64,000 nucleotides of DNA from Fen-1298 sp050015675. GTDB taxonomy: Bacteria; Bacteroidota; Ignavibacteria; UBA10030. Within the stretch, counting starts at the first letter, position 1; every line of letters begins with the position of its first letter. The notes under the pieces are model-generated. The model saw only the letters and a list, made by a program, of their open reading frames with translations. It ran no database searches and was not told the DNA's origin. Both the position numbers and the translations under genes were made by a program. Positions 43,667-53,187 of this stretch are shown here, piece by piece. The stretch spans positions 62,001 through 126,000 of the forward strand of contig JBEKAY010000003.1 in the NCBI GenBank assembly GCA_050015675.1, in the 5' to 3' direction.

Positions 43667-44557
43667 CTACTTTTCTTTCTTCAACGGTAAAATACCTCCT
43701 GCCAATTCGCCAATAACGTTAACTAGTTCAGTGTTTGCCGGCACAACAATTTTCGCGTTGTTCTGCAATGATACCTGAACAGTTTCGAGACGTTTTAATA
43801 ATTGCGCATTGCCGACAAAAAATTTGTTAGCTGCGTCATTCACAAGCTGAATGGCTTCGGCTTCGCCTTCCGCAGCAAGAATTCTCGCCTGGCGAATTCC
43901 TTCTGCTTCTTTGATAGCGGCTCGTTTCTTTCCATCTGCTGCTGTTTCGGCGGCAGTGGCAAAATCAACTGCAGCAAGTTTTTCATTTTCCGCTTTTACT
44001 ATCTTGTTCATCGTTTCCTGTACATCTTTTGGCGGATCGATTTGTTTCAACTCTGCACGAACAATGTCGATGCCCCAATTCGTTGTCTCTTGAATGAGAA
44101 TCTTATGAAGATCGTCGTTGATGCGGCCGCGCTCACTGTTAGCTGATTTTAATGTCAGCGTGCCGATAATGTTGCGGAGTGTAGTACGCGCAAGATTCAC
44201 AATCTGGAAATTGACATTGTTGACGTTATATACAGAGTTCTTTACGCTTTCTTCATCGGTTTTCACTTTAAAATAAACCTGCGCGTCGACAACAGCGTTG
44301 AGATTGTCGTTCGTTATAATTTCCTGCGGTTCGGCATCTACCATTTGCTCGGTAATGTTAATCCGATATAATTTATCGATCCCCGGCATAATCCAATGAA
44401 AGCCGGGCTGCGCGAAGCGGTTGTACTTTCCTAAGCGCTCTATTAATGCTCTATGTGTCGGGCGAATAATTCGGATACCTATCAAGAAAAGGAAAACAAA
44501 AAGAATTCCGCCTACAATCCATAAGCTGCTTAATGTCGCTCCTGATTCTTCCATCAT
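43667..44557 (-). CDS. SPFH/Band 7 (stomatin/paraslipin) membrane protein
   Basis: A 296-residue protein: one N-terminal membrane helix (about 10-28), SPFH domain (about 29-190: RPTHRALIERLGKYNRFAQPGFHWIMPGIDKLYRI), then the Ala/Glu-rich coiled coil (190-240, AAETAADGKKRAAIKEAEG) and a short C-terminal domain. Such proteins form large rings in membrane microdomains and often pair with an NfeD protein; none is adjacent here. Confidence 0.9.
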   Translation of the reverse strand: MMEESGATLSSLWIVGGILFVFLFLIGIRIIRPTHRALIERLGKYNRFAQPGFHWIMPGIDKLYRINITEQMVDAEPQEIITNDNLNAVVDAQVYFKVKTDEESVKNSVYNVNNVNFQIVNLARTTLRNIIGTLTLKSANSERGRINDDLHKILIQETTNWGIDIVRAELKQIDPPKDVQETMNKIVKAENEKLAAVDFATAAETAADGKKRAAIKEAEGIRQARILAAEGEAEAIQLVNDAANKFFVGNAQLLKRLETVQVSLQNNAKIVVPANTELVNVIGELAGGILPLKKEK

Positions 44558-44610
44558 AATCTCCTTATAAGTGATTAAACATTAGTTGTACAATATACCA
44601 TTTCAAGTTG

Positions 44611-44640
44611 ATCAGACGAGATTGTACGACCTCGTCTGAT
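44611..44640 (-). terminator. Perfect stem-loop behind the M2 peptidase gene
   Basis: ATCAGACGAG (44611-44620) and CTCGTCTGAT (44631-44640) form ten pairs with a 10-base loop, 13 bases behind the peptidase stop. No T-run on the minus strand, so termination may be weak. Confidence 0.5.
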
Positions 44641-44653
44641 TGCATCAATGGAT

Positions 44654-46330
44654 TCACTTCACATATTCTTCTGCAAAGAACTTAGCCGAGAGCGGCTCGC
44701 CTGTTGCTTCTTTTATTAAAGCATCCCACCGCAAACTGGCGCCGGGTGCGAATACTTTTTCTTTCAAGTATGTGCCGACTTCCGGCTTGTTCGCGAAGCA
44801 CACTTCTTTTGTGCTTTCTTGCTTTAAAATATTTTTTGCGATGTAATGTTGAAGCTGAGATGCCGTCAATTCGCCAAGCTCGTAGTTGTGATAATATGCG
44901 GGCGCTTGTGAGAGATGAATTTTTGCCGCCCAGTCCGCCGCATTGCGTCCTTCCGGCGGTGTTACCATTTGATATTCCTGCACCAGGTTCCACCATAGTT
45001 TATTCAAATCCTGGTCCGGATTTTCATACATCGCTTTTTCAAAACGCATCATCACTTGTGTCCACCTGCAAAAGATAAGTGCATGCATTCGCAGGTTCTC
45101 TTGTCCTTCAGCACGGATGGTTTCTTTATCTTTGGCACTCACATTAACCATCGCTTGCAGCCAATCGGCATTTTCGGATTGACGTTCCATCATCATTGCG
45201 ATAGCTTCTGTCACGAAAATGTGCGTTTCGCTTCTTAAGTAAAATGGGAGATCGCGCCGCACGTTCAAACTGTACACACCGTGTCCGAGCTCGTGCAGCA
45301 TCGTGCTCGCCCAATATTTATTATCAACAACGCTTTGCATGGTTCGCACATCGCCTAAACGGTCGATATCTGTGCTGAATGCATGCTGGTACTTTCCTTT
45401 GCGCCCGTAGATATCGCTGTTCTTTAAAATTTCTTCCACTGGCAGTCCGATATTATCATAGAAAGTGCTTACTAATTTATCAATCTTCTTTCCTTTAAAA
45501 TATTTGTCGATGTCCACTGTTCCAATTTGTGGTGCTTCCTGAAAGAACCGATCCTGATAATGCCATGGCATCATCTGCTCCGGTTTGATTCCGTACTTCT
45601 TTGCTAACTTTCCATCAATCTCAGATTTGAGCTTTTTGTAGGGCTCATCTGTAAGCGTCTTTAATTCGTCAAATATGGCTACAACTTCGTCAACACTCTG
45701 CTCGTTCGCGATGAGTGACATCTCGTAGTAATTTTTGAATCCTAACTGACGCGCGGCTTCGTTGCGCAGTTTCACAAGTTCAATAACGTCGGATGCAACA
45801 GCGTTGCCAACTTCCTTGCTTGCTTCCCATGCTTTCTGCCGCTTGGAGGAGTTCTTTTCTGTTTTCAGAATATTCTCGATGTCGTTGTCGTTCACTTCCT
45901 TACCGTCGATTGTAGGGCGGAAGATATTGAATTTATTCTGGACAGCAGCAGCCTTCTCTACAATTTTCCGCATCAATGTTGTATCGTTCTGATTTGTGAG
46001 GTAATTATTGTAGATGATGATCAGTTGGCGTTGGAGAAGTGTGTCTTTTATATTGCCATCGTCTTTCCATTTCTTCAACTGTTCAAAATCTTTTTTGTTG
46101 GAAAAGATAGTGCGAACTTCAAGTTCAACAGCTGCTTGCTCGTCGTAGAATTTCTTCTCACCGGTGGCGTTGGCATTCCAACTGGCAAGATTTAATGCCT
46201 TCAATTTCGGTTCCATTGTTTTGAGATGCATATCAATGAACGCTCGCAAATCTTTCTCGTCATTACGCATCGAGCAGGATATCAATGCAAACGAGAAGAG
46301 AATGGGAAGAAAAAGAAAGAGGTGTTTCAT
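44654..46330 (-). CDS. M2 family peptidyl-dipeptidase (ACE-like), lipoprotein
   Basis: A 558-residue zinc peptidase with a lipoprotein signal (FALISC, Cys19). The gluzincin motif HELGH is at 346-350 and the third ligand Glu375 lies in THIFVTEAIAMM, the family M2 arrangement. Bacterial M2 enzymes remove dipeptides from the C-terminus of peptides in the periplasm or at the membrane. Length fits a single-domain enzyme. Another exported zinc peptidase, PepF, is at 53188. Confidence 0.88.
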   Translation of the reverse strand: MKHLFLFLPILFSFALISCSMRNDEKDLRAFIDMHLKTMEPKLKALNLASWNANATGEKKFYDEQAAVELEVRTIFSNKKDFEQLKKWKDDGNIKDTLLQRQLIIIYNNYLTNQNDTTLMRKIVEKAAAVQNKFNIFRPTIDGKEVNDNDIENILKTEKNSSKRQKAWEASKEVGNAVASDVIELVKLRNEAARQLGFKNYYEMSLIANEQSVDEVVAIFDELKTLTDEPYKKLKSEIDGKLAKKYGIKPEQMMPWHYQDRFFQEAPQIGTVDIDKYFKGKKIDKLVSTFYDNIGLPVEEILKNSDIYGRKGKYQHAFSTDIDRLGDVRTMQSVVDNKYWASTMLHELGHGVYSLNVRRDLPFYLRSETHIFVTEAIAMMMERQSENADWLQAMVNVSAKDKETIRAEGQENLRMHALIFCRWTQVMMRFEKAMYENPDQDLNKLWWNLVQEYQMVTPPEGRNAADWAAKIHLSQAPAYYHNYELGELTASQLQHYIAKNILKQESTKEVCFANKPEVGTYLKEKVFAPGASLRWDALIKEATGEPLSAKFFAEEYVK

Positions 46331-46469
46331 AAATACTCCTTTTTAAAGGTAAGAATGGATGAACTTATGGATAATCTATGGAGAGGATTGCTGAAGCGCA
46401 AGCGTATTGTGATGCCGTTTTGATGCTGATTTGAAGGGAATTTCACTTGCCGGAGAGGAGTTTTTTCTC

Positions 46470-47915
46470 CTATTTCAATTCACGAACTGCATCTTTTACC
46501 AATTCCCACACTCGCGCAACATGCTTTTCAGCGGTGGCAAGGTTTCCAATGGCAATCCGGATCGAGTAGCAGCCGTTCAGTTTTGTGTGAGAAAGAAATA
46601 CCTCGCCTGTTGCATTTACTTGTTCCATAATCTGTGAATTGAGTTGCCCGAGCTTTGTTTCATCTGAAATTCCTTTTGGGTGATAACGAAAACAGACAAC
46701 ACTAAACGGAACTGGTGCAAGCCGCTCAAAATCTTTATCTGCATCTACCCAAGAAGCGAACTCGCGCGCTAGTCGACAATGTTCACGAAGCCGTGATGCA
46801 AGTCCATTAACGCCAAATGAACGAATGATAAACCAGAGTTTCAGTGCGCGGAATCTACGGCCAAGTTGAACACCCCAATCCATATAATTATTCACTTTGT
46901 CATCAGTGGTTTTGAGATATTCCGGTACAAGACTGAATGCTTGCTTCAGAGTTTCGACGTGTCGTGTGAAGAGCACACTGCAATCCATCGGTGTGAAGAG
47001 CCATTTGTGTGGATTGGTGACAAAAGAATCAGCACGGTCACAACCATCCAGCACCGATCTCATTTCAGGAACGATTGCTGCCATACCGCCATATGCTCCA
47101 TCGACGTGCAGCCATAATTTTTCTCTTCCACAGATTTCGGCAATTGCCGGCACCGGATCGATACTGGTCGTGGAAGTTGTTCCAACCGTTGCGACGACAG
47201 CAAAAGGAAGCCATCCGTTTCCCTTATCTTCCTCGATGGCGGCAGCGAGTGCTTTCGCATTTATCCTGAATTCTGCATCTGACGAAATCTTATGTACACA
47301 TTCTTGACCGATGCCAAGTATGATGGCGGCTTTTTCAATGGAAGAGTGTGTGTGTTCGGAACAGTACAAACGCAGCCGCGGCAGGTCTGTTCGCCCCGAT
47401 AGTCCTTGTTCGCGCACTCCCCTCTGCACTGCTTCACGTGCCGCCGTCAGTGCAATGAGTGTAGAGACGGAAGCTGTGTCTATGATGACACCTTGAAATC
47501 CTGACGGCAGTCCGAGCATTTGCCTCAACCAGTCGGTTACAACTTCTTCCAACTCCGTAGCAGAAGGAGAGGTTCGCCATAGCATCCCGTTGACATTTAA
47601 TGTTGTAGCAAGCATCTCTGCTAAAATTCCTGGTGCAGAAGCGCTATTGGCAAAGTACGCAAAGAAGCCGGGATGATTCCAGTGTGTGATGCCGGGAAGT
47701 ATGATGCGGTTGAAGTCTGCGAGAATTGTTTTCATGTTCTCCGGCGATGCGGGTGGTGCTGTCGGCAGCAGTTTTTTTATATCGCCCGGTTTTACCTGTG
47801 AGAGCACTGGATATTTTTCTGCGTTCTTTAGATAATCGGCCATCCAATCGACAACTTCTTTTCCGATTTTACGAAATTCTTCAGAATCAATTCCGCCAAA
47901 AATATCTTCTGTCAT
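46470..47915 (-). CDS. Pyridoxal-phosphate-dependent (aromatic) amino acid decarboxylase
   Basis: A 481-residue group II decarboxylase. The cofactor lysine is Lys304 in TNPHKWLF; LWLHVDGAYGG (267-277) holds the Asp that pairs with the pyridine nitrogen; THWNHPGFFAYFANSASAPG (77-96) is typical of aromatic-L-amino-acid decarboxylases. It would release CO2 from tryptophan, tyrosine, phenylalanine or related amino acids; the exact substrate is not evident. Single gene. Confidence 0.88.
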   Translation of the reverse strand: MTEDIFGGIDSEEFRKIGKEVVDWMADYLKNAEKYPVLSQVKPGDIKKLLPTAPPASPENMKTILADFNRIILPGITHWNHPGFFAYFANSASAPGILAEMLATTLNVNGMLWRTSPSATELEEVVTDWLRQMLGLPSGFQGVIIDTASVSTLIALTAAREAVQRGVREQGLSGRTDLPRLRLYCSEHTHSSIEKAAIILGIGQECVHKISSDAEFRINAKALAAAIEEDKGNGWLPFAVVATVGTTSTTSIDPVPAIAEICGREKLWLHVDGAYGGMAAIVPEMRSVLDGCDRADSFVTNPHKWLFTPMDCSVLFTRHVETLKQAFSLVPEYLKTTDDKVNNYMDWGVQLGRRFRALKLWFIIRSFGVNGLASRLREHCRLAREFASWVDADKDFERLAPVPFSVVCFRYHPKGISDETKLGQLNSQIMEQVNATGEVFLSHTKLNGCYSIRIAIGNLATAEKHVARVWELVKDAVRELK

Positions 47916-47957
47916 TGTTATCCTGTTGTCAAAATATCGAGGTAATTTTAAATGAGA

Positions 47958-48428
47958 TTAGTTCTTCACCTCAACAGGTGGACCGTCTGAAACACCGGAG
48001 TCAAGAACGATCTTCCAGGAACTATCCGGTTGTTTCTTCCATGTCGTCGAATATGTGCCTGTAGATTTCATCCACTTACCTTCTTTGTTCCTGCGAATTC
48101 TTTCCCATCTGCCTACAGTATATCCAATAACCCCGGGTATCATCATTTCGCCTTTTGTGGGATGCCATCGGAGTGTGAACGTTGAATCTTTAAAAACAGG
48201 TTCCATCACTGTACGGATTTCGGCATGACCTGTTGTCGGTTTACTTGTGTCACTTAACATTGAACCGTTGGGTGCGAAGTACGCTACCCAGCCATCGACG
48301 CCTTTCGCGGCAGTGGCTTTATTAAAATCGCGGTCGAGCTGCATTAATAATGTTGCCCCGTCCGTTTTTTCTTGCCCCATAGCAAATGTAGAAAGAATGC
48401 CCATGAATACAAATATGCAAACATACAT
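47958..48428 (-). CDS. Exported NTF2-like protein (DUF4440/SnoaL type)
   Basis: About 156 residues from ATG 48428, with signal peptide (MYVCIFVFMGILSTFAMG). AGGTGA lies upstream; a GTG two codons earlier is also possible. The mature part matches the cystatin-like NTF2 fold of DUF4440 proteins: LMQLDRDFNKATAAKGVDGW, then MLSDTSKPTTGHAEIR and TYSTTWKKQPDSSWKIVLDSG. Family members are ligand-binding or small enzymes; role unknown. Confidence 0.75.
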   Translation of the reverse strand: MYVCIFVFMGILSTFAMGQEKTDGATLLMQLDRDFNKATAAKGVDGWVAYFAPNGSMLSDTSKPTTGHAEIRTVMEPVFKDSTFTLRWHPTKGEMMIPGVIGYTVGRWERIRRNKEGKWMKSTGTYSTTWKKQPDSSWKIVLDSGVSDGPPVEVKN

Positions 48429-48537
48429 TTTCACACAGTCACCTGATTTGTTGGTATGCTTTATCAAATCTCCATAAAAAGGATAGAAAGTGCAATATGA
48501 AATTGGCGGTTAGAGGTAATCGAATATTTTTGTTTCT

Positions 48538-48565
48538 GTAGAGACGTTCAATTGAACGTCTCTAC
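48538..48565. repeat. REP-type perfect palindrome
   Basis: A 28-bp perfect palindrome with half-site GTAGAGACGTTCAA, between the NTF2-like gene and the LytTR regulator. It has the form of RAYT-mobilised palindromes, like that at 5079. Both flanking genes are on the minus strand, so it could also help end transcription of the regulator gene. Confidence 0.8.
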
Positions 48566-48597
48566 GGTCTAGCGGCTCAACTGCTCAGAACTTCCCT

Positions 48598-49347
48598 TCA
48601 CAACAATCCTTTCAGCTTATCGTACCCGGCACGGCTGATAAGAAGTTTTGTCCCATCCTTCAGGATTGCCACACGGCTGTCTTTTGCATAAAGCTCAATG
48701 CGAGCGATACGTTCGAGGTTGAGAATATAGGAGCGGTGGACCCTGACAAATTTAGCTGTATCTAATTCTTTTTCTAATTCCGCCATGCGTTCCTGCTTCA
48801 AATGAGTTTTGCCGTCCGACTTGATTGCAACATAATCGTCCTGCGCTTCGATATAATCTATTCTATCTACTGGAATGACGTGCACTTTAGAACCATCCTT
48901 CACCAGAATTCTTTCTAGCGGCGAGGGTTTCATCCCTGCGGAAGAAGCAATTTCTTGGATTGGAATAGATACATGTTTCTTCAAATGCTTTTTCGCATGC
49001 TCTAGTGCTTCTGTCAATCGTTCTTTACTGAAGGGTTTGAGAAGATAATCCACTGCGTGTACTTCAAAAGCTTTTACAGCATACTGGTTGTATGCAGTAG
49101 CAAATATGATAGACGGTGGTTGATCGACAAGCTCCAGTACTTCAAAACCGTTCAACTTTGGCATTTGAATATCGAGTATGACAAGGTCAGGTTTGGATTC
49201 GGTGATCGCTTTAACGGCATCGAAACCGTTGGCACATTCGGCAATGATCTTAACTTCCTCATGAGCAGAAAGAAATTCGCGCAGAACAAGCCGTGCAGGT
49301 TCTTCATCATCAACAATGATTGTGCGGATGGTGTTTTTTGATGACAT
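48598..49347 (-). CDS. LytTR-family response regulator
   Basis: A 249-residue regulator: receiver domain with Asp59 in LVILDIQMPKLNG and KPF near 107, then a LytTR DNA-binding domain (about 145-249, IDYIEAQDDYVAIKSDGKTH and FVRVHRSYILNLERI). It follows the LytS-type kinase gene by 3 bases. Together with LiaF/LiaI-like genes upstream it forms a cell-envelope stress operon. Confidence 0.93.
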   Translation of the reverse strand: MSSKNTIRTIIVDDEEPARLVLREFLSAHEEVKIIAECANGFDAVKAITESKPDLVILDIQMPKLNGFEVLELVDQPPSIIFATAYNQYAVKAFEVHAVDYLLKPFSKERLTEALEHAKKHLKKHVSIPIQEIASSAGMKPSPLERILVKDGSKVHVIPVDRIDYIEAQDDYVAIKSDGKTHLKQERMAELEKELDTAKFVRVHRSYILNLERIARIELYAKDSRVAILKDGTKLLISRAGYDKLKGLL

Positions 49348-49350
49348 GAT

Positions 49351-50409
49351 TTACGGTCTGTGAATAGGAAACGAAAGCTTTACTAGAAAGTACTCATTGG
49401 TTTCCTCAACATCCACTCGAGCATCATTGCCGTACAGTGTGCCGAGACGCAAACGAACATTCTTCAATCCAAGTCCGCTTCCTCTGCGGCGTGGTCTGTC
49501 AAGATCGATAGGATTCCTGATTTGAATGACAAGCCGGTCTCCGTGTCTTTCACACTGCATCTGAATTGTTCCACCATCCACCAGATGGGCAATACCATGA
49601 CGAACAGCATTCTCGACAAGCGGTTGGAGGATAAGGGGAGGCACCATCACTTTCTGGCAATCTTCTTTTATTGCTTGATCAACTTTTAATCGCGCACCAA
49701 ATCGTACTTGTTCAATGGTAAGAAATTCTGAAATAAGCGCCAACTCGTCATGGAGAGGAATGTTGCTGCGAGCTCCAAGCTCGAGACTCTTCCGAAAAAA
49801 ATCTGCAAGCATGAGCGTCATTGTCCGGGCTTTTACCGGATCGCTTGCTGTGAGGGCGCTAATGGAATTGAGGCTATTGAAAAGAAAATGCGGATCGATT
49901 TGGGCACGAAGTGCGCGAAGCTCTGCATCTTGTGCGAGCAATCTCAGTTCTAAGGTCTGTCGTTCAGATTCATTGGAACGTTCGAATCCGATTATGACAT
50001 AATGCATAGATGCGATAAGAAGAAAGATCAGTACGAGCGTGCTGAAAATTCCAGCAATCCAAGGTTCGTAAAGCGGCGATATGGATGGTGCAATTTTTAA
50101 GGAATCGATTAATTGTACCCAGCTGTACCCAAGTAGAAGTTCAAGTCCGGCAGCGATACATGCAGCTACGACGAACATAGAAAGAAGATTATACCACTGT
50201 GTCGTTTTAACGGGAAAAACTCTGCACAAGTAATAGGAAGAGAGGCAGATGAATGCAAAGAAAATATTCAACGGGATGTCGGATAACAGAAATGCTGCCC
50301 ATTGACTTTTATATGAGAATATGAATGGTATCTCAATCAGCAGTCCGACGGACAACCAGATAGCAAGATAGAGGGCAAGCGTTCGCCTGTTGGAAAGAAT
50401 TGGGTGCAC
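49351..50409 (-). CDS. LytS-type sensor histidine kinase
   Basis: A 352-residue kinase with four to five membrane helices in the first 140 residues, then the HisKA_3-unlike His_kinase domain with phospho-accepting His174 in IDPHFLFNSLNS and an ATPase part (QPLVENAVRHGIAHL, GSGLGLKNVRLRL). The partner is the LytTR regulator downstream. Two bases separate it from the LiaF-like gene. Confidence 0.92.
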   Translation of the reverse strand: MHPILSNRRTLALYLAIWLSVGLLIEIPFIFSYKSQWAAFLLSDIPLNIFFAFICLSSYYLCRVFPVKTTQWYNLLSMFVVAACIAAGLELLLGYSWVQLIDSLKIAPSISPLYEPWIAGIFSTLVLIFLLIASMHYVIIGFERSNESERQTLELRLLAQDAELRALRAQIDPHFLFNSLNSISALTASDPVKARTMTLMLADFFRKSLELGARSNIPLHDELALISEFLTIEQVRFGARLKVDQAIKEDCQKVMVPPLILQPLVENAVRHGIAHLVDGGTIQMQCERHGDRLVIQIRNPIDLDRPRRRGSGLGLKNVRLRLGTLYGNDARVDVEETNEYFLVKLSFPIHRP

Positions 50410-50411
50410 AG

Positions 50412-51113
50412 TTAGTTTTTAATCTCGATGCCGCCCATAATTGTGGTTCCTTTTATAACGAGGCGTTTTGTGCTTTCTGTTGGATGATGAGTTTTGTCAT
50501 CGTATCCACCCATAAAAGGAGATACATCGATAATGACAAGCCAGTCTTCCGGAATACGCATCGACATACCACCCATCATTGTGAAGATATCGATAGTAGC
50601 TTCTTCTTTAATAGATGCATCTCGCAGATCGAGTTCGAATCCACCCATAATAGCAGTGAGCTCTCCGCCTTTAAAGTTTTGAGAGGTGTTAATACGTTTG
50701 AATCCACCCATAATGGCTACTGCTTTAATGAAGGAATTTGCATCGTTGGTTTCGGCATCTGAAGAACCAATGTGTAGACGATGTGAAGATGCTCTTACAA
50801 TCATCATGATTCCAGTAACAACAAGAATCAGAGGCCAGTAGTCCCACAAACTGAAACGAATAAAGTACAGCCGATCTAACAACATCGCAGCGCCAATAAA
50901 AGTTAGAATGGCTCCCCAGACTCGTCCCGGACCATGTTGACATTGAATGAGGTATGCTAATCCAACAATCATAATGATTACCGGCCAATATTGCAGATAG
51001 TTATGCGGATCAATGATGTCAAAGTTGCCGAGTAGGAAGAGAATGCCGATAAGAATAATTCCCATTCCTAGCACTAATCGTGGAGCGAAAAAGGAATTTT
51101 GTCTAGTTTCCAT
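50412..51113 (-). CDS. LiaF-like membrane protein (DUF5668 plus DUF2154)
   Basis: About 233 residues from ATG 51113 (AAGGAT upstream). The N-terminal half has four short helices of the LiaI/LiaF-type (LVLGMGIILIGILFLLGNF, YWPVIIMIVGLAYLIQ). The C-terminal half is a beta-solenoid-like LiaF domain with recurrent MGG turns: VAIMGGFKR, TAIMGGFEL, TMMGGMSMRIP, PFMGGYDD and TIMGGIEIK. LiaF proteins restrain the kinase of envelope-stress systems, which fits the LytS gene 2 bases downstream. Confidence 0.88.
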   Translation of the reverse strand: METRQNSFFAPRLVLGMGIILIGILFLLGNFDIIDPHNYLQYWPVIIMIVGLAYLIQCQHGPGRVWGAILTFIGAAMLLDRLYFIRFSLWDYWPLILVVTGIMMIVRASSHRLHIGSSDAETNDANSFIKAVAIMGGFKRINTSQNFKGGELTAIMGGFELDLRDASIKEEATIDIFTMMGGMSMRIPEDWLVIIDVSPFMGGYDDKTHHPTESTKRLVIKGTTIMGGIEIKN

Positions 51114-51474
51114 TGCAGTGATCCTTTGCAAATCTAAAATGTGATGGATAGGCAGATTTCCACAACATGCCTATACCAACACCGATGAGCAGAATCGGCC
51201 ACGAGTTATGATAATCTAACCCGAATATATGCAATTCTGATATGAACAGCCATGCTCCAATAAAAAGTGTCGAGCAAGCTTTTCGGTATTCCCAAGCAAA
51301 CTCTGCATCCAACAATTTTCCCAATCCGACGGCGATAATAATGATTGGCCAATAGTGCCACACTGGTCCGGCATTAAAAATATCGAATTTATCCAGCATC
51401 AATGCAACGCCGGCAAATAATAAAAAAAATCCGATACCGAGATGACCGAAGTAATGTCGTTTATCGTGTTCCAT
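51103..51474 (-). CDS. LiaI/DUF5668-like membrane protein
   Basis: A 123-residue protein with four hydrophobic helices (HLGIGFFLLFAGVALMLDKF, YWPIIIIAVGLGKLLDA, LFIGAWLFISELHIFGL and WPILLIGVGIGMLW), the same fold as the N-terminal half of the LiaF-like neighbour, with which it overlaps by 11 bases. First gene of the four-gene envelope-stress operon. The gap upstream (51475-51758) contains only a GAACCCGCGAGGTCT REP-like fragment near 51736. Confidence 0.82.
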   Translation of the reverse strand: MEHDKRHYFGHLGIGFFLLFAGVALMLDKFDIFNAGPVWHYWPIIIIAVGLGKLLDAEFAWEYRKACSTLFIGAWLFISELHIFGLDYHNSWPILLIGVGIGMLWKSAYPSHFRFAKDHCNGN

Positions 51475-51758
51475 AATAATTCTCCTTTATAAGGTTGTTC
51501 TATATTATGATACACGAAAATTCTCAAGAGGTTGCGGCGATTTCGGCGAGCAGGGAAGGGGAATCGGTAAGTGGTGGGGAGTATCTACATTTCATTTCAA
51601 AAACGCAACATAAAAAGGTGAAGTCACATTGAATTTGTCGGAAGGAAATATCCGCGTGTAAATCGGGTTTAGACAAGCACAGCCCGACTTAATAATTATT
51701 TTTGGATGACTTTTTGAAAAGTTCATAGATCTTAAGAACCCGCGAGGTCTAATCAGAA

Positions 51759-52259
51759 CTATTCCTGCGGCGGCATACCAAACTGCGACCACTCCTCACG
51801 CGATGGTCCGTAAACGCCTGGAACTTTAAGTCCTGCCTGCCGCATCAGCACCGTCATCTGCGCTCGGTGATGAATCTGATGTTTAATGATTGAAGCGAGT
51901 GTAGCGGCACGAGTCCACTTTTGTCCGTACATATCGATTTCTCCCGGTAACATTCCATCATTCCACTGATGCTTCACCTCCACTGCGAGCGATGCGCCTG
52001 CTTTCTCGTACGATGCAACAATAACCGATGCGGTGTTTGGATCAGGTGCGTTTTCAGGCGGTGCATTGACTTTTAGACCAGCTTTATCTCCCATTTCACC
52101 AAGGGTGAGAACAATATGCCATGCCAGATGACCCAATGAGCGGCCTTCTGCCGATACTTTCTGTTTGAGCGATGCGTCGGTGAGATTCTTAAACACTTTA
52201 AGCGTAGAATCATTCTCTTGAGTCCAATCAGTTAAAAAATCTTGAATTGTATGGTACAT
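51759..52259 (-). CDS. DinB-like four-helix protein (second of two)
   Basis: A 166-residue DinB-superfamily protein; metal-binding histidines are in LGHLAWHIV (near 43-51) and IIKHQIHHRAQM (near 124-135). Likely a metal-dependent, possibly thiol-transferring enzyme. It lies 19 bases behind the membrane hydrolase-like gene and both may share a transcript. Confidence 0.85.
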   Translation of the reverse strand: MYHTIQDFLTDWTQENDSTLKVFKNLTDASLKQKVSAEGRSLGHLAWHIVLTLGEMGDKAGLKVNAPPENAPDPNTASVIVASYEKAGASLAVEVKHQWNDGMLPGEIDMYGQKWTRAATLASIIKHQIHHRAQMTVLMRQAGLKVPGVYGPSREEWSQFGMPPQE

Positions 52260-52278
52260 TATAATTCTCCTTCATAAG

Positions 52279-52938
52279 TTAGTTTAATATTCTACTATGT
52301 CTATGTCGGTCAATCCAATATGCCCAAGCAATGAAGAGCCATTGAGCTAATCCGGCATAAGCGACTGCTGTCATATTTGGAGGCGGCGGTGATGTAATGT
52401 TTGCGATGTAGGAAATCAGAAGCATTGCTATCAATCCCCATAGTGCATAATTTCCGATACGATCACTCGATTTCGTTGCTCTAATGTAAATATAGATTGC
52501 ACCGATAAAGAGAATTCCTTCGACAAATATAGTGCCGATAATGGAATTCCATAGTCCAAGCCCCAAAACATTATGAATACCCGGAGCAATCGGAAGATCG
52601 GGTTTGTGCGTGATAAAATCAAGCAGCCAATGGCTAAAGACAGCACAGCCAACAATGATCGAATTACGGAAATTCTTTTTCACATAATAATATATTCCTC
52701 CGAAAAGAACTGCCCATCCAATGCTCATCAGTAAACTGTGTGAGAATGGGTAATCGTAAAAATCGAGTGGAGTAAATGCAGTATTACCGTGAGCTATTCT
52801 GGTATGTTCAATACCAAGAATTAAGAAGAGTGGCCAGAGTAAATCGAGAAACTGAGCTGCGAAGAGCAGAGTTCCGAGTTTTACCAGAGGTGCAACTTTT
52901 TTTGCACCAAATCCGACAGCGAAGTGGCCGATGAACAT
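52279..52938 (-). CDS. Membrane protein of the YdjM/metal-dependent hydrolase-like family
   Basis: A 219-residue protein with about six membrane helices. Conserved polar residues include H5 and G10 in MFIGHFAVGFG, D32 in LDLLWPLFL, HS in YPFSHSLLMSIGW and SHWLLDFITHKPDLP, which together form the putative metal site seen in YdjM/LexA-regulated hydrolase-like membrane proteins. Activity has not been shown for the family as far as I know. Confidence 0.75.
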   Translation of the reverse strand: MFIGHFAVGFGAKKVAPLVKLGTLLFAAQFLDLLWPLFLILGIEHTRIAHGNTAFTPLDFYDYPFSHSLLMSIGWAVLFGGIYYYVKKNFRNSIIVGCAVFSHWLLDFITHKPDLPIAPGIHNVLGLGLWNSIIGTIFVEGILFIGAIYIYIRATKSSDRIGNYALWGLIAMLLISYIANITSPPPPNMTAVAYAGLAQWLFIAWAYWIDRHRHSRILN

Positions 52939-53125
52939 AATAAATTTCTCTTTCTCGATTTCAATTCTTTCTTATATGTATCGCTCAATTATTTTTTTGC
53001 ACCAAGATCGCCTTCACGAGACACCAATTTAGGGAAGATGCGACGGTCGAACATTGCCGGCACACCGACGGTCCCCGCATATTTGCATGTGATTATTTGT
53101 GGCGGTTGAGATATAATAAAAACCG

Positions 53126-53174
53126 AACCGCCAAGAACGCAAAGTTCTTGTTTCCCTTCGCGGCCTTGGTGGTT
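53126..53174. repeat. Imperfect palindrome, REP-like
   Basis: AACCGCCAAGAACGC (53126-53140) is nearly the reverse complement of GCGGCCTTGGTGGTT (53160-53174), three mismatches. The motif resembles a palindrome found scattered in many genomes. It lies 14 bases behind the PepF stop. Confidence 0.65.
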
Positions 53175-53187
53175 TCATAAAATTTTA

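Noticed and set aside
46866..47307. Plus-strand frames opposite the decarboxylase gene
   Set aside because: They are antisense shadows of a fully conserved coding sequence and resemble no protein family.
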